Source: Cystobasidiopsis lactophilus (taxonomy: Eukaryota; Basidiomycota; Agaricostilbomycetes; Agaricostilbales; Chionosphaeraceae). From it: a DNA stretch of 64,000 nucleotides. The stretch spans positions 2,356,001-2,420,000 of the forward strand of contig BCIO01000001.1 of NCBI GenBank assembly GCA_001599975.1, in the 5' to 3' direction. Made by a program: the position numbers and the translations under genes. The notes under the pieces were generated by a model. It saw nothing but the letters and a program-made list of their open reading frames with translations. It was not told the DNA's origin and searched no databases. Numbering within the stretch: the first letter of the stretch is position 1; each line of letters begins with the position of its first letter. Shown piece by piece: positions 34,839-45,404 of the stretch.

Positions 34839-36797
34839 ATGTCTCCTGCACCTGCTGACTACGACGTCCTCATCGTGGGGGCCGGCTTCGGCGGCCTCTA
34901 CACGTTGATCAAGATGCGCACCCTTGGCTTGAAGTGCCTGATTGTCGAGAAAGAGGCTGGCGTGTACGTGGCCCTTATACTGAATCCAGGTATATTTTGT
35001 ACTCACATGCTCGAGCAGGGGTGGAACCTGGTTTTCGAGTGCGTCCATTCCTGGCAGGTCCATCACGCCTCATTGGCTCACCTTAGATTCACAGCCCGCT
35101 ACCCTGGCGCGCTTTCTGACAGCGAGGCGCATCTCTACCGTTACACATTCGACAGAGAGTTTGTGAGCGCTTTCTGGATGCGGGAGACTTTTAAGCAAGA
35201 AGCTGACTTCGCACAATTTTTCTGCAGTCCCTCAACTACCCATGGAAGTCCAAGTTCATCCCCCAGCCCGACGCGCTTAAGTACATCGAAGATGTTGTGG
35301 CCCACTACGATCTTGCCAAGGACATCCGCACTAGCGCAAAGGTCGAGGCTTTGACCTGGAACGCTGATGCCTTCTACTGGGAGGCCAAAGTGAACGGTAA
35401 AATCATCAAGGCAACCCGCGTTATCAACGCGCTGGGTTTGGGTAAGTTCTGGCTCTGTCTCTCTTGCTTGAGACCAGCTTTTGACACGTGCTGTTCGTCA
35501 CAGTCAACGATCCCCATTTCCCCCAGTTGGAGGGCATCGACTCGTTCAAGGGCGACATCTTCCACACTTCCCGCTGGCCTGCCAACGTTGACCTCAAGGG
35601 CAAGCGTGTAGCCATCATCGGCTCCGGCTCCACTGGTACCCAGGTCATCAGCGAGCTGACCAAGCCCGGCCAAGACCTCAAGAGCCTTATCTCCTACCAG
35701 CGATCGCCCCAGTACTGCGTGCCCGCCAGAGATGGACCGGTCACGCCCGAGGAGGTCGCTCAGATGCAAGCCGACTACGACAAGAACTGGGATCTGGCTA
35801 CCCGCTCGTCTTTCGGTTTGGCTTTCGAGAACCCGGAGAAGTCGATCTTTGATGTCGACGAGAAGGAGCGCAAGGCCATCTTTGACCACGCCTGGGAGCG
35901 CGGCAGCGGGTTCTACTACATGTTCGGTAGGTGCCAAATTCCGTCATCTTATATTGCCACCTCTGAGTGTGGTGTTCAGGCACATTCAACGACCTCACCA
36001 TCAACGCCGAGGCCAACGAGCTGGCTTGCCAGTACATTCGCGACCGCATCAAGGAGACCGTCAAGGACCCCGAAAAGGCTCGCAAGCTGACTCCTCACGG
36101 CTTGCACGGCCGCCGCCCCATTTCTGACAACAACTACTACCAATCTTACAACAATGACCACGTCGACATTGTCTTGTTGAAGGAGACCCCCTTCGAGCGC
36201 ATCACCGAGAAGGGCATCAAGACCAGCGACCAAGAGCGCGAGTTCGACGTGATTGTCTTCGCTACCGGCTTCAACGCTGTGGAGGGCAACTATGCCAAGA
36301 TCGACATCACTGGTGTGAACGGCCACACCCTCAAGGAGCACTGGAAAGCTGCACCCGGTTCCTACGCCGGCCTCACCATCCCCAACTTCCCCAACTTCTT
36401 CATGCTTCTAGGACCTGGCGGGCCGTTCGCCAACGTGCCGCCACTTGTGGAGAATGAGGTCGACTGGATCGCTGATCTCCTGACCTCCGCCAAGGGCGCC
36501 GTTGTCAACCCCACCCAGCAAGCGGAGGACGAGTGGATGGCCATGTGCAACCACATCTACAACATGTTGGTCTTCTCCAAGGAAGAGTCGTGGGTCAGTG
36601 GCCGCAACGCTGGCCGCGAAGGCACCGGCTTGTTCTACCTCGGTGGCACCCCCAACTTCCGCGCGCAGCTCAAGGGCATCGCCGACAAGGGCTACGCGGG
36701 CTTCACCTTCACCGACCCCAAGACCGGCAAGACCGTCAACGGTGGCAGCGATCCCAAGATCGAGGGAGAGGTTCACCCCGGCGAGGGCGTGCTCTAG
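34839..36797 (+). CDS. Baeyer-Villiger-type flavin monooxygenase, copy 2 (CHMO-like)
   Basis: Second class B flavoprotein monooxygenase, similar to bacterial cyclohexanone/phenylacetone monooxygenases. It starts MSPAPADYDVLIVGAGFGGL and continues with VEKEAGVGGTWFSTRYPGAL (spliced), SLNYPWKSKFIPQPDALKYI, the intact fingerprint FKGDIFHTSRWP, the NADPH fold KRVAIIGSGSTGTQVISELT, YQRSPQYCVPARDGP, FDVIVFATGFNAVEGNYAKI and PNFFMLLGPGGPFANVPPLV. It ends EGEVHPGEGVL. The last ~830 nt are one exon. It lies 320 bp downstream of copy 1 on the same strand, but the two proteins differ clearly in their FAD region and fingerprint, so a recent tandem duplication is unlikely. No polyketide synthase, P450 or regulator lies nearby. 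Confidence 0.92.
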
Positions 36798-36970
36798 AGG
36801 ACAGCATTGTCGCTTGGTGTAGAGGCGCTCGAGTAGAGGGTTTCGGTCAAGGGTGTTCCGCTGTGTTATTTGGTCAAAATATCTGGTTGCATGTCATAAG
36901 TCTCTAAAAGTTCTCGGTGTCGAATTCCATGAGGCAAACCCAAGCCCGTCGCAATAACTCTCTCTACTTC

Positions 36971-39774
36971 TTACAAGCTCTGGACCTTCTCGACCATCTC
37001 GATGCCCTCCTTGTTGATCTGCTCAAGGATGGGGTCAACGATGCTGCGGTCGTAAGGGGCAAGGATGCCAGGGGTTTTGATGACGCCGTCGAGAACAAGC
37101 TGGACGGCGACACCGCAAGGCACGCCAACGAGCTTGGCCATGCTGGACGGTCCGGAGAAGGTGTAGTAAGGCGCGCCGTAGTCCAAGAGGGTGGCGGTGC
37201 GCAGCTCGCGCGAGCCGTCCTTGTTGGTGACCTCGAACTTGTGCTGGAGCATGACCATGTCCTTCTCCTCGCGTTCGTACTGCATCTTCTTCTCCAGCGT
37301 GGCGCACAGGGTGTCGAGCAGGTTGCCGCGCGCCTCGACGGGCGACTCGTCCAGCAGGCCAAGCCACTTGAGGCCGGAGAGGATGCGGCGCTCCTCCTCC
37401 TTGGAGGGGAACTTGGCGAGCTCGGTAATCTTAGCCACCAAAGAACTGTTCAAGTTTTGTATAAGGTCGAGTTTGCATGTGCAAATAGAGACAACAGACT
37501 GACCTCTCTGAGGCATCCTTGGCGCCGATAGCCTTCGCGGTGACCTCGTTCCACTTGAGGCCCTGGGTGCCCTTAGCCAAGCTGGGCACGTCCGCGTCGC
37601 TCAAGAAGCCGAGTTGGACCAGGGTGAAAACGAATTGGGGGAAGCCCTGGTAGCGGAGGGTGCCACGGATGACGGTCTGGGCCTCTGGGATTTGGTACTT
37701 TTCGCGGAAGCCGGTCGAGTCGCGGTTGGGGTAGGCGACAAAGGCGAAAGCGGGGGAGATGTAGAAGGGCTTGGCGTGGTTCATCAGGTCCTGGCCGGCG
37801 ATGGAGACCAGTTTGCCGTCCTGGTAGAGCTTGGCCGAGTTGAGCAGGGCGAGGAGGACGCCGCGAGACGACCAGGAGAACTTGTAGCCCAGCGGGTTGT
37901 CGGCTGCCGAGGGCGCCGGGAGACCGCCGCAGTAGGACAGGAAGCTGTCGACCTTGCCACCAGCCTGGTGGATCTCGTCGATCATCTTGACGGCGTACAA
38001 GCTGCGAGAATGGACCGGGATGCTAAGCTACAGCAACAACAGCTGAGAGGGCGACAAAACTCACTGGTCGATACCAGGGTCGAGGCCGACCTCGTTGAGG
38101 ACGACGATGCCTGCGTCCTTGGCCTCCTTCTCCAAAGCCAGCATGGCGTCGGAGACGTAGGAGGTGGTGACGACGTTCTTCTTGTTGCGGATGGCGGACT
38201 TGATGATGGCGGCGTGGAAGGTGTAAGGGATGAGGGAGATGACCAGGTCGTGCCCCTTGACGAGCGCGTCCAGGGCGGCGTCGTTGGTGACGTCGATGGA
38301 GACGGCGCTCGCTGGCCTTTGCAAAGAGGAAGCCAAGGACTGCGCGGCGGAGAGGGTTCGGCAGCCGATGGTCAGGCTGTTCTCGGGGCGGCGGAGGACA
38401 TAGTCGGCCGCGGGCTGGGCGACGAAGCCAGAGCCCAAGAGCAGGACCTTCTTGCCCGCTGAAACGGCCTTCTTTTCGGGGCCGGCGAGGATGGCTTTGC
38501 GCAGGAACTCGGGCTTGACAAAGGACGAGGCGTGCACCTGGGGGGACCAGTAGCGGGTGGGGGCGACGTCGCGCAGGGCCTTCTTGAGGTCGCGCTTCTC
38601 GTCCAGGGTGGCGACGACGAAGCCGATGGTGCCAGAGGGGTAGGTGGGGATGGAGTGCCAGGCGTACTCGACGACGGGGAAGAGCTCGCGGGTCGAGTGC
38701 TGGAGCTCGGTGATGAGCGGCAGGTGGAGCCACATGCACTCGCCCTGAGTGGTGATGGTTCCCCCTGGAGCAAGGGCGTTTTTGAGGAGCTGGAAGTAAG
38801 GCTGCTGGAAGAGGGAGTTGGCAGGGCCGACCGGGTCGCTCGAGTCGGTGATGCTGTGCGGCACTCCGCTAATGAATACGATTTCGTATAAAAGGGGAAA
38901 GTATCGACACACATGACATCGTACGAGCCCTTGTTGTCTTGAAGCCACTGGAAGCCATCGCCAATGTGCAGAGTCACTCGCGGGTCATCAAAGCCCTTGG
39001 CCATCTCCTTGAGGTAGAGCTTGGAGACGCGGGGGACGGCCTCGTCAATGTCGACCAAAGTGGCCGACTCGACGGAAGGGTGCTTGAGGATCTCGCGCAA
39101 CACACCGCCATCGCCGCCTCCACTGTTTAGAAAGCGCCTTTAAATTACGACCTCCCCATCTAAGCAAGTGACCGGGACAAACATGACCAGCACGTTCTTG
39201 GGGTTGGGGTGAGATGCAAGAGGCAGGTGGGCGATCATCTCTTGGTAACTGCATTGGGCATGAGTACTCAGAGGGCTCAAGAAATTTTTTGAAGTCGCAA
39301 AGCCTTACGAGAACTCATCCCTGTTCCGGCTTATTTAGCGTGGCTCTTTAACAATGTACAGAGGATGGCACGCTACCTCTCGGTGACTTGGACGGCGCCG
39401 TCGAGGACGAGGACGTTGCCAAAGGTCTCCGACTCAAAAACCAAGACGTCTGCCGCTCAATGCCTTTAGCCCGGCTGCTCAAGGCCTCTTGGACGACAAC
39501 GCACCTTGGAACTTGGACTGCTCGACGTGCAGAATCTTGTTCACTTTGAGCGACAGCGCTTGCCCAGGCCTGTCCTCGATGCTCAGCCCCAAGTCCTGCG
39601 TTAACTTTTTATGGAGACGCCAGTACGGACCATTGGGAAGAGATCTCGTGGAACCCTGCGCAGTGGCGTGAGTACAGAGTGCAATAGTGTTATAAAGGCA
39701 AGCAACCAACAGCCATGCTCATCAATAGTCTTGTGCGAAAGCCACATTTTCGGTTGTTGGCGAAGAACAGTCAT
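36971..39774 (-). CDS. SPE3-LYS9: Spermidine synthase - saccharopine dehydrogenase chimera
   Basis: Bifunctional cytosolic protein. The N-terminal half transfers aminopropyl from decarboxylated S-adenosylmethionine to putrescine. The C-terminal half is the glutamate-forming saccharopine dehydrogenase of the alpha-aminoadipate lysine pathway. Spermidine synthase blocks are [98 protein letters not shown] and YDVMCVD, ending in an [20 protein letters not shown] block. Then [20 protein letters not shown] starts the dehydrogenase, with [30 protein letters not shown], and [20 protein letters not shown]. It ends MVEKVQSL. The first intron completes the Trp of GWF. The start is 39774 ([16 protein letters not shown]) or the internal ATG at 39747 ([12 protein letters not shown]), which fits family length better. 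The two halves are in one frame with no stop between them. Confidence 0.93.
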
Positions 39775-41330
39775 GCAGCTCAAGATCTTGTCCCTCAATT
39801 GCTGGTGAGTGCGCTTGCGGGTTTACTCAGCATTACTGCGTGTATACTCAAGGCGACGGCAGGGGCTTGAAATGGGTGTCCAAGAACCGGGAAGAGCGAT
39901 TGACCGCCATTGGCGACGTCCTGGCTGCCAACGCATCGTCACCGGCAGGCAGCGACACGTCGGCTGCGTCTGACATGCCTTTGGAAACGCACTCGGGCTC
40001 GGCCTACGACGTCGTCTGCTTGCAGGAGGTCTGGGTCAGATCGGACGGCGACATGCTCAAGCGAAGAGCGAAAGAAGGCGGACTGCCTTATGCCCGCAGC
40101 TACCAATCGTATGTCCTTGCCGACGCCCTAGCAACTTCACCGATCTTGCTCATTTCCTTCATTTGGCATACAGCGGCGCTCTGGGGTCCGGCCTCTTGAT
40201 CCTTTCGAAATACCCCATCATCTCGGCCAAGATCTACCGCTACCCGCTCAACGGCAGCCCTTTGCACTTCATCGAGGGCGACTGGTATGTTGGCAAATCA
40301 GCAGCCTCGGCCGTCTTGAACCTGGGCAGCGCTGGCTTGGCCGAAGTGTTCTGCACGCATGTCAGTCCCACCACACTCGTCCGTTTGATCGTCTTCTGAA
40401 TCGACTGGGTGGTCCAGTTTTATTCTTCGGGAGATCAATGGCCCGACGAGTGGCGGAAGGCGCACAGGCTGTCGCAAGCTTGGGAGATCGCCCAGCTGGC
40501 CTCCAACGCGGCCGAGAAAGGACGGCATGTCTTCGTCGTGCGTCCTCTCCTACCCTACAGTTCTTAACGAACTGTGCCTCAAGGAAAGAACACAGTGCGG
40601 CGACTTGAACTCGGTGCCGAGCTCGCTGGTCATTAACCTCATGGCGGCTCAGGGCCAGCTGCGGGACGCCTGGGCAGACACCCAAGCCGAGTCCACCCCT
40701 AACCCCAAAACGCCCGTAGAGTCGCTCATGGTCAACGGCATGACGTGCGACTCGCCTTTAAACTCGTTCTCAGCGGGCAAGAACATCCAAGGCTTCGCAA
40801 AGCGCGAGTTTGGCAAGCGGCTCGACTACATCTTCTACCACTCGTCCGCCTCCAACTCCAAGTCCAACATCAAGTGTCTGTCCACCAAAGTCGTTTTTAC
40901 CGACCTGGTCCCGGGGGCCCAGTTCTCCTATTCGGACCACTTTGGCATAGAGGCCACTTTCACCCTCTCCCTCGAAAACGAGCCGCCAGCGCCAATACCT
41001 GCTTTACCTCGCTTAAGCTTGGAGCAGATCATCGCCGGCATGCAGCAGCACGCCCGGCACGCCCAAAAGGAGTCACAGTTCCACCTCGTCATCTTCGCCA
41101 TGTCTGCCATCTTCGGCCTCATCGTCCTGCCCATCGCCGCCTCTTTCCAGCCTTTGAAGTACTTGAATTGGATCTTCACTTACTTGGGCGTCGGCACCGG
41201 AGCCTTGGGAGCGACCATGCTCTACGTCGGCTTTGTCGGAGGCCGGTGGGAGCAGGGCTCGCTCCAGAACATCGTCGACGAGATGGAGGTCGAGCTGGCC
41301 AGGATGCAGCTGGAGGGGAACTCGCCTTGA
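39773..41330 (+). CDS. ISC1: Inositol phosphosphingolipid phospholipase C (neutral sphingomyelinase)
   Basis: Mg-dependent phosphodiesterase that hydrolyses inositol phosphosphingolipids or sphingomyelin to ceramide; yeast Isc1 acts at ER and mitochondrial membranes. The protein starts [20 protein letters not shown] (Trp completed over the first intron). The endonuclease/exonuclease/phosphatase fold shows VVCLQEVWVRSDGDML, SGLLILSKYPIISAKIYRYP, HFIEGDWYVGKSAASAVLNL, FCTHV, CGDLNSVPSSLVINLMAAQG, KREFGKRLDYIFYH and the terminal SDHFGIEATF. Two C-terminal membrane segments follow (HLVIFAMSAIFGLIVLPIAA and LGVGTGALGATMLYVGFVGG), as in Isc1. It ends ARMQLEGNSP. Introns are at the start, after SYQS, after CTHV and before CGDLN. 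The start codon overlaps or nearly abuts that of the divergent SPE3-LYS9. Confidence 0.92.
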
Positions 41331-41449
41331 ACTCTTCCGGGGTCTACCGCAAGTCTAGGAACTCCCCCTTTGTCGACATTCCTTCGACCTCGCTGCGCCT
41401 TGGACATGGTCGGTTGCCTTGGTACTTTCTCCTACTCAGCTCAGCTGAA

Positions 41450-41972
41450 ATGTTTGAAGGTCGGCCTTGGGATTACGAAGGAAGAGAGCTGCGTGCTCAT
41501 GGGCGCGGCGGCCCAGGCTGTCAGTGCAAGGCCTGCAGGCTCGAGTTTGTTCTTGTCTTTCTGGTGCTTGGAGTTCAACTGAGGCTCAAGTTCTTTTCCC
41601 CGTCATCAGGGAAAGTGACTCCGAGTCTGCCGCCGAGCGCCCTTGCTATACTTGCGGCCAGCGTGCTGTGCGCGCCGATAAAGGTCAGTCCGCGGAAGTC
41701 TTTCTCGTGCTCGCTTTCGCCTGTCTCAAGACTCCTGCTTGCTCCCGGTCAAAGGTAACCTCTTGGGTCGCGCGGCCAGAAGGCTGCCCTTCATCGGCCC
41801 TCCTCTCAGAAGGGCCCGGCTGAACCAACGCGACCGCGAGATCCTGAACCCTCGCGGCGGGGACGGCAATTGGTTTCGTCGCTGGAGGCAGGGGCGAAGA
41901 GAACGCGACCCAAATTACTGGCTCAATGGCGCATTCATCCAAGATCGGCGCGAGGCCCGGGGTTATTATTGA
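41450..41972 (+). CDS. Small Cys-rich basic protein, possible relative of the downstream pair
   Basis: No known family. Three exons can be joined: MFEGRPWDYEGRELRAHGRG, GPGCQCKACRLE, then ESDSESAAERPCYTCGQRAV and RADK, then GNLLGRAARRLPFIGPPLRR, ARLNQRDREILNPRGGDGNW and FRRWRQGRRERDPNYWLNGA to the stop. Introns are gtttgttctt...gtcatcag and gtcagtccgc...gtcaaag. The GCQCxxC block recurs as GCQCRLC in the two downstream paralogues, and a C-x2-C pair is present as well, though in the opposite order. The C-terminus is rich in Arg and aromatic residues. It starts 120 bp after the ISC1 stop. The gene model depends on hand splicing; homology to the pair is a hypothesis. Confidence 0.5.
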
Positions 41973-43026
41973 GCCGTGTGGCGAATCGGCCTAAGTCACC
42001 ACCCTCTGTCGTGCCATGCAATTTGCAAAGTTTTTATGCCTTGAGCTTTCGTTCGATCTCGTAACCTGCGGTCAGTGCGCCAAGGTTGCCGAATCTCAGC
42101 CAGAGCACAAGTCCCCGGCCCCGGCGGGCTCGCCACCACCCTTCGCCTCCTTTCTTGCCCCAGGCCGACGATGTCGCTGCCTCGCCTGAAGCCGGCCAAG
42201 TTGGCATGTTAAGCTTGCTCCCTACCGTCTGTCATGCTGCTTCTATATGCCTCTTTGTTCGCTCGACTTGAAATCCCGTTCTGGGTCTGGCTCAGAAAAA
42301 GTCCTCGCTCGGTCACGCCTATCTTTTGCCTGCTCTCCAACTGCCCCTTTCCATAGTCAATTGATTGTCAATGAACGCCTTCGAGGCACCTCGGCGAGCA
42401 GAACGGCTGCCTCTGGAAGAATGGACGCTTCCCTTCTTGCCTTAATTTAGTTCAAACCGCGGTACCTGGTATTTTCGCTCTGACGAAAATTGTCAGAGCT
42501 GTGCAAAGGTGCTCTTCATAAACCAGCGCACCGCACCGCAAGTCGCTGAACCCCTCCAGTTCGCCTTCTTTGACAGTCGGCCTTAAGTGTCGTATCATGC
42601 CCTTGTCGGTCTTAGTTTACATTTGCTCTTGTTGCTTGATTCTGCCTGTCACTCTCTACTGCCAGACTTTCGGCAGAATGGAAGCTGGTCTGCCTTTATC
42701 AGGCCGAACCTCTCTGGTCGTCTCTGCCCTTTCGTGCCAGTGTCATTGCAGCCGCATATCCCATTATCCTCAAGCTGCTCAAAGGCAAGCTGCGACTCGT
42801 TGTGCCCGGTGGATCGTGATCTCTGCTGCCCTGGCCGGGCTCGGTGGCTCTATTTCCATACTGATTTCGAGGCCCGGTCTTGAAGACTCGACTCCCTGTC
42901 TCGAACTCGTCCATTGCGAACCTGGAGCGTCACCGAAGCTGTTCGGCAACAACAAAGGGGCCACTCTGAGCTCTGCTGCGACTGTCCTGCTCTTCTGGCC
43001 GACGCCACCGATTCAGGCCTGCTGAA
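41973..43026. other. 1-kb gap upstream of the first Cys/Trp-rich paralogue
   Basis: Pyrimidine-rich on the plus strand. No exon could be supported. The last ~70 bp, from about 42960, resemble the sequence just upstream of the second paralogue (CTGCGACTGTCCTGCTC here, CTCCGACTGTCTTGCCTC there), so they belong to the duplicated unit. Confidence 0.4.
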
Positions 43027-43662
43027 ATGTTCAGGGCATGGGCCAAGGAAAAGCTATTAGAACGAGTTCCCTTCACGAAGACCAGACTCGAGCGGGAATA
43101 CAACAAGAACCTCAACGGGCCGCCCGCGGATTGCGTGATTTGCCGACATTGGTAGGTCCTACTATTTCATATTCGATAGCCTCGACCGACCGACTGAGGT
43201 GAACTACTGTCAACTAGGAGAGAATACCAAGACGAACGTCAGGCCCAACGAACTCCCATGGCAATGTACAGAGGCAAGCCGAAGCTGACCATCTCATCTT
43301 AGCGAACCTAACGTTGCCCTCTCGAGAGTAATCCAGGCCATGGGATACAAAGCAGATTCAAACCAAGATACCAACGTGAGCTGGATGCGGCGCTTCAGCT
43401 TGGCTGTCAGTGTCGCCTTTGTGGGTATTCGCGCCTGTACTTGGATTGGGGTCTTCACGCGCGTCGGCATGGGCTGGACGCGGAAGCCCGCCAACGCAAC
43501 TTCCAACGGATGCAAGCGGGAGGCGAATGGTGCCAGCGCAACGGCGAGTGGTTTTGGCGAACTTACTGCTGGCACAATGGAGCGTGGCGCTTGTTCGAAT
43601 GCCGCGAGGACGGCAGTGACCTTTGTTACTGGTGCTGCAGTGAATGGCATAGATACACGTAG
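43027..43662 (+). CDS. Cys/Trp-rich small protein, tandem paralogue A
   Basis: Unrecognised family, about 166 residues from three exons. Exon 1: MFRAWAKEKLLERVPFTKTR, LEREYNKNLNGPPADCVICR and HW. Exon 2 (from 43218): REYQDERQAQRTPMAMYRG. Exon 3: HGIQSRFKPRYQRELDAALQ, LGCQCRLCGYSRLYLDWGLH, ARRHGLDAEARQRNFQRMQA, GGEWCQRNGEWFWRTYCWHN, GAWRLFECREDGSDLCYWCC and SEWHRYT. The second intron begins with gcaag, a GC-AG intron. The paralogue at 44500 has gtgag at the same place, which confirms the junction. The C-x2-C and C-x-C-x2-C clusters could bind a metal. The C-terminal third has repeated G-x-W units. No signal peptide or membrane segment. Function unknown. Confidence 0.75.
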
Positions 43663-44499
43663 CTTGCTGTAGGAGGTCAAGGGCGAATGCCGGGCAGCTG
43701 GGACTTCAAGCTTGGCTGGACGCCACCGGCGTTTCCGTTTGCGTATCAGGCATTGTCGGCCTAGTTCCGTTAGTTTCAACTTTCACTGAAGCTTGCTGTG
43801 ACCTGCGTCTCGTTATTAACGCCTTGAGGACCTCAACTTCGTCGACTCGGAGAGCTCGCCTGGCCAGTGGCCATCAACTTGATTCCTTGAATGTCGCAAA
43901 TTGCCTTGTCCTTCTGGTGTTCTTGATGAGATTGGATCGGTGCTCGTTGATTTCTGACCTCAAAGAGCGTTGACTGCAAGCACCTGCTCAGATGTTCCGC
44001 TCGATTTATGCCTTCGCACAAAGGCAATGAAAGCGCTCTGCCTGCGTTCGAAGCGTCCGATGCGCATTTAGAGGTTTGCATTGGACTTCTGGTGCATTAA
44101 TGTGCTCTAGATGCGGTCTGACGGCGGCGTAGGTCATTGGCGTGAAGCTGCCGACTTCAACGCAACGCGACTCTTTGCTGCTTTTCGGTTCAAGTGGCTA
44201 GGGTGCCATCCATCTTCTCATCCTGCCCCCAGAACTGGCGCGTTTTCTTACTGGGCGGCTTCTACTATCGGGCTCTGGCGTTTGACTAAAGTGCTCGCTA
44301 ACAGCCGTCGAGACACAACGCATGCTGCTCCAGTTTCAAGTGTCGCCCTGCCACCATGAAGACTTCTAGGTTAAGGCTTAAATTCTCACTGTAGTCTGCT
44401 CTAGCGGCTTCAAGCCCTGTCAGATCCGAACAAAGGGAGTCCTCGGGTCGTGCAGGACTCTCCTGCTCCGACTGTCTTGCCTCGTCTACCGCCTACCCT
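43663..44499. other. Spacer between the two tandem paralogues
   Basis: About 840 bp. No third intact copy is present. The sequence just after paralogue A shares the word GGACGCCACCGGC with the sequence just after paralogue B (starting near 43719 and 45218), so the duplicated unit extends into the 3' flank. Confidence 0.5.
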
Positions 44500-45160
44500 A
44501 TGGTGCTGGCGTGGGCCAAGGAAAAAGTTCTTGGAATAGTTCCGTTCACAGACGCGAAGCTTGAACGAGACTACTGCAAGAATGCTGAAGGGCCTGAAGA
44601 GGCTTGCCTAATCTGTCGGCATTGGTAGGCTTTCTTATTGTGAAACTGGGATCCAATATGTCCCTACAGCTGATGCAACCCGGTCAGGATCGAGTACCAA
44701 GAGGCTCGTCGAGACGATCGAGACTGTCGAGACCGCATGGTTTTATTCAGAGGTGAGTCGAACTGAGTCGGACTTCGACCATCTTGTCTTTCAAACGCGA
44801 CCTCGCTGATCCTCTACTGGGAGCCTAGGACACGGACTTCGGAGCAGATTCAAATCGAAACGAGAGCGCCAAGAGGAGGCGGCGTTGCAGTTCGGTTGCC
44901 AATGTCGCCTCTGCGCGTATGGCCGTCGCTACATGGACTGGGGCCCTCACGCACGTCGCCATGGCTGGGCTGAAGTAGCACGCAAGCGACGTTTTACGCA
45001 CCTGTTCGGCTTCTACCACCTGTACGAGGGCGAGTGGCACTGGCTCAAGTATCCGGGAGGATGGTACTCGTACAAAGGCGAACGGTGCTGGTTCCACTTT
45101 CCTGGCGGCTCAAGGCGGCCCCGGTACTGGTGTCGCGGTATATGGTACCTTTATACGTAG
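44500..45160 (+). CDS. Cys/Trp-rich small protein, tandem paralogue B
   Basis: Paralogue of the gene at 43027 with the same three-exon structure and intron phases, about 172 residues. Exon 1: MVLAWAKEKVLGIVPFTDAK, LERDYCKNAEGPEEACLICR and HW. Exon 2: IEYQEARRDDRDCRDRMVLF and RG. Exon 3: HGLRSRFKSKRERQEEAALQ, FGCQCRLCAYGRRYMDWGPH, ARRHGWAEVARKRRFTHLFG, FYHLYEGEWHWLKYPGGWYS, YKGERCWFHFPGGSRRPRYW and CRGIWYLYT. Shared with A: AWAKEK, VPFT, C-x-ICRHW, EYQ, RGHG--SRFK, AALQ-GCQCRLC-Y-R-Y-DWG-HARRHG and a Trp/Tyr-rich tail ending Y-T at the stop. The tail has diverged much more than the Cys-containing blocks. Function unknown; a zinc-stabilised small domain is an inference. Confidence 0.78.
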
Positions 45161-45404
45161 CGCGCGCTCGTCGCTAGCGTGGGAAGGAAGAGCGGCTCGG
45201 CCTGGGATGGATCGGGTGGACGCCACCGGCTCTTTGCATCTATAACTACCTCGGGCGGCTCTTTGCTTACAATGAGGTTGATTGTCGCTTGAGTTCTACT
45301 CCTACCATACACCGGACACCCATTTTGAGGAGCTCGACCTCGTCAACGCCATCCCTGACCATCAACGTCGACGTCAGACCCGTCTCTTCAATAATTCGAA
45401 AACG

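Noticed and set aside
32058-36797. Secondary-metabolite cluster built around the two monooxygenases
   Set aside because: Neighbours are a membrane protein and primary-metabolism genes; no synthase, P450, transporter or pathway regulator is adjacent.
37614-38462. Plus-strand open frame of about 280 codons rich in Gly/Asp/Val/Glu
   Set aside because: Antisense shadow of the saccharopine dehydrogenase coding exons; the composition is what the reverse strand of a GC-rich coding exon gives.
42570-43025. Plus-strand open frame of about 150 codons upstream of paralogue A
   Set aside because: It overlaps the flank shared with paralogue B, where the same frame is not open; it is probably 5' UTR or promoter.
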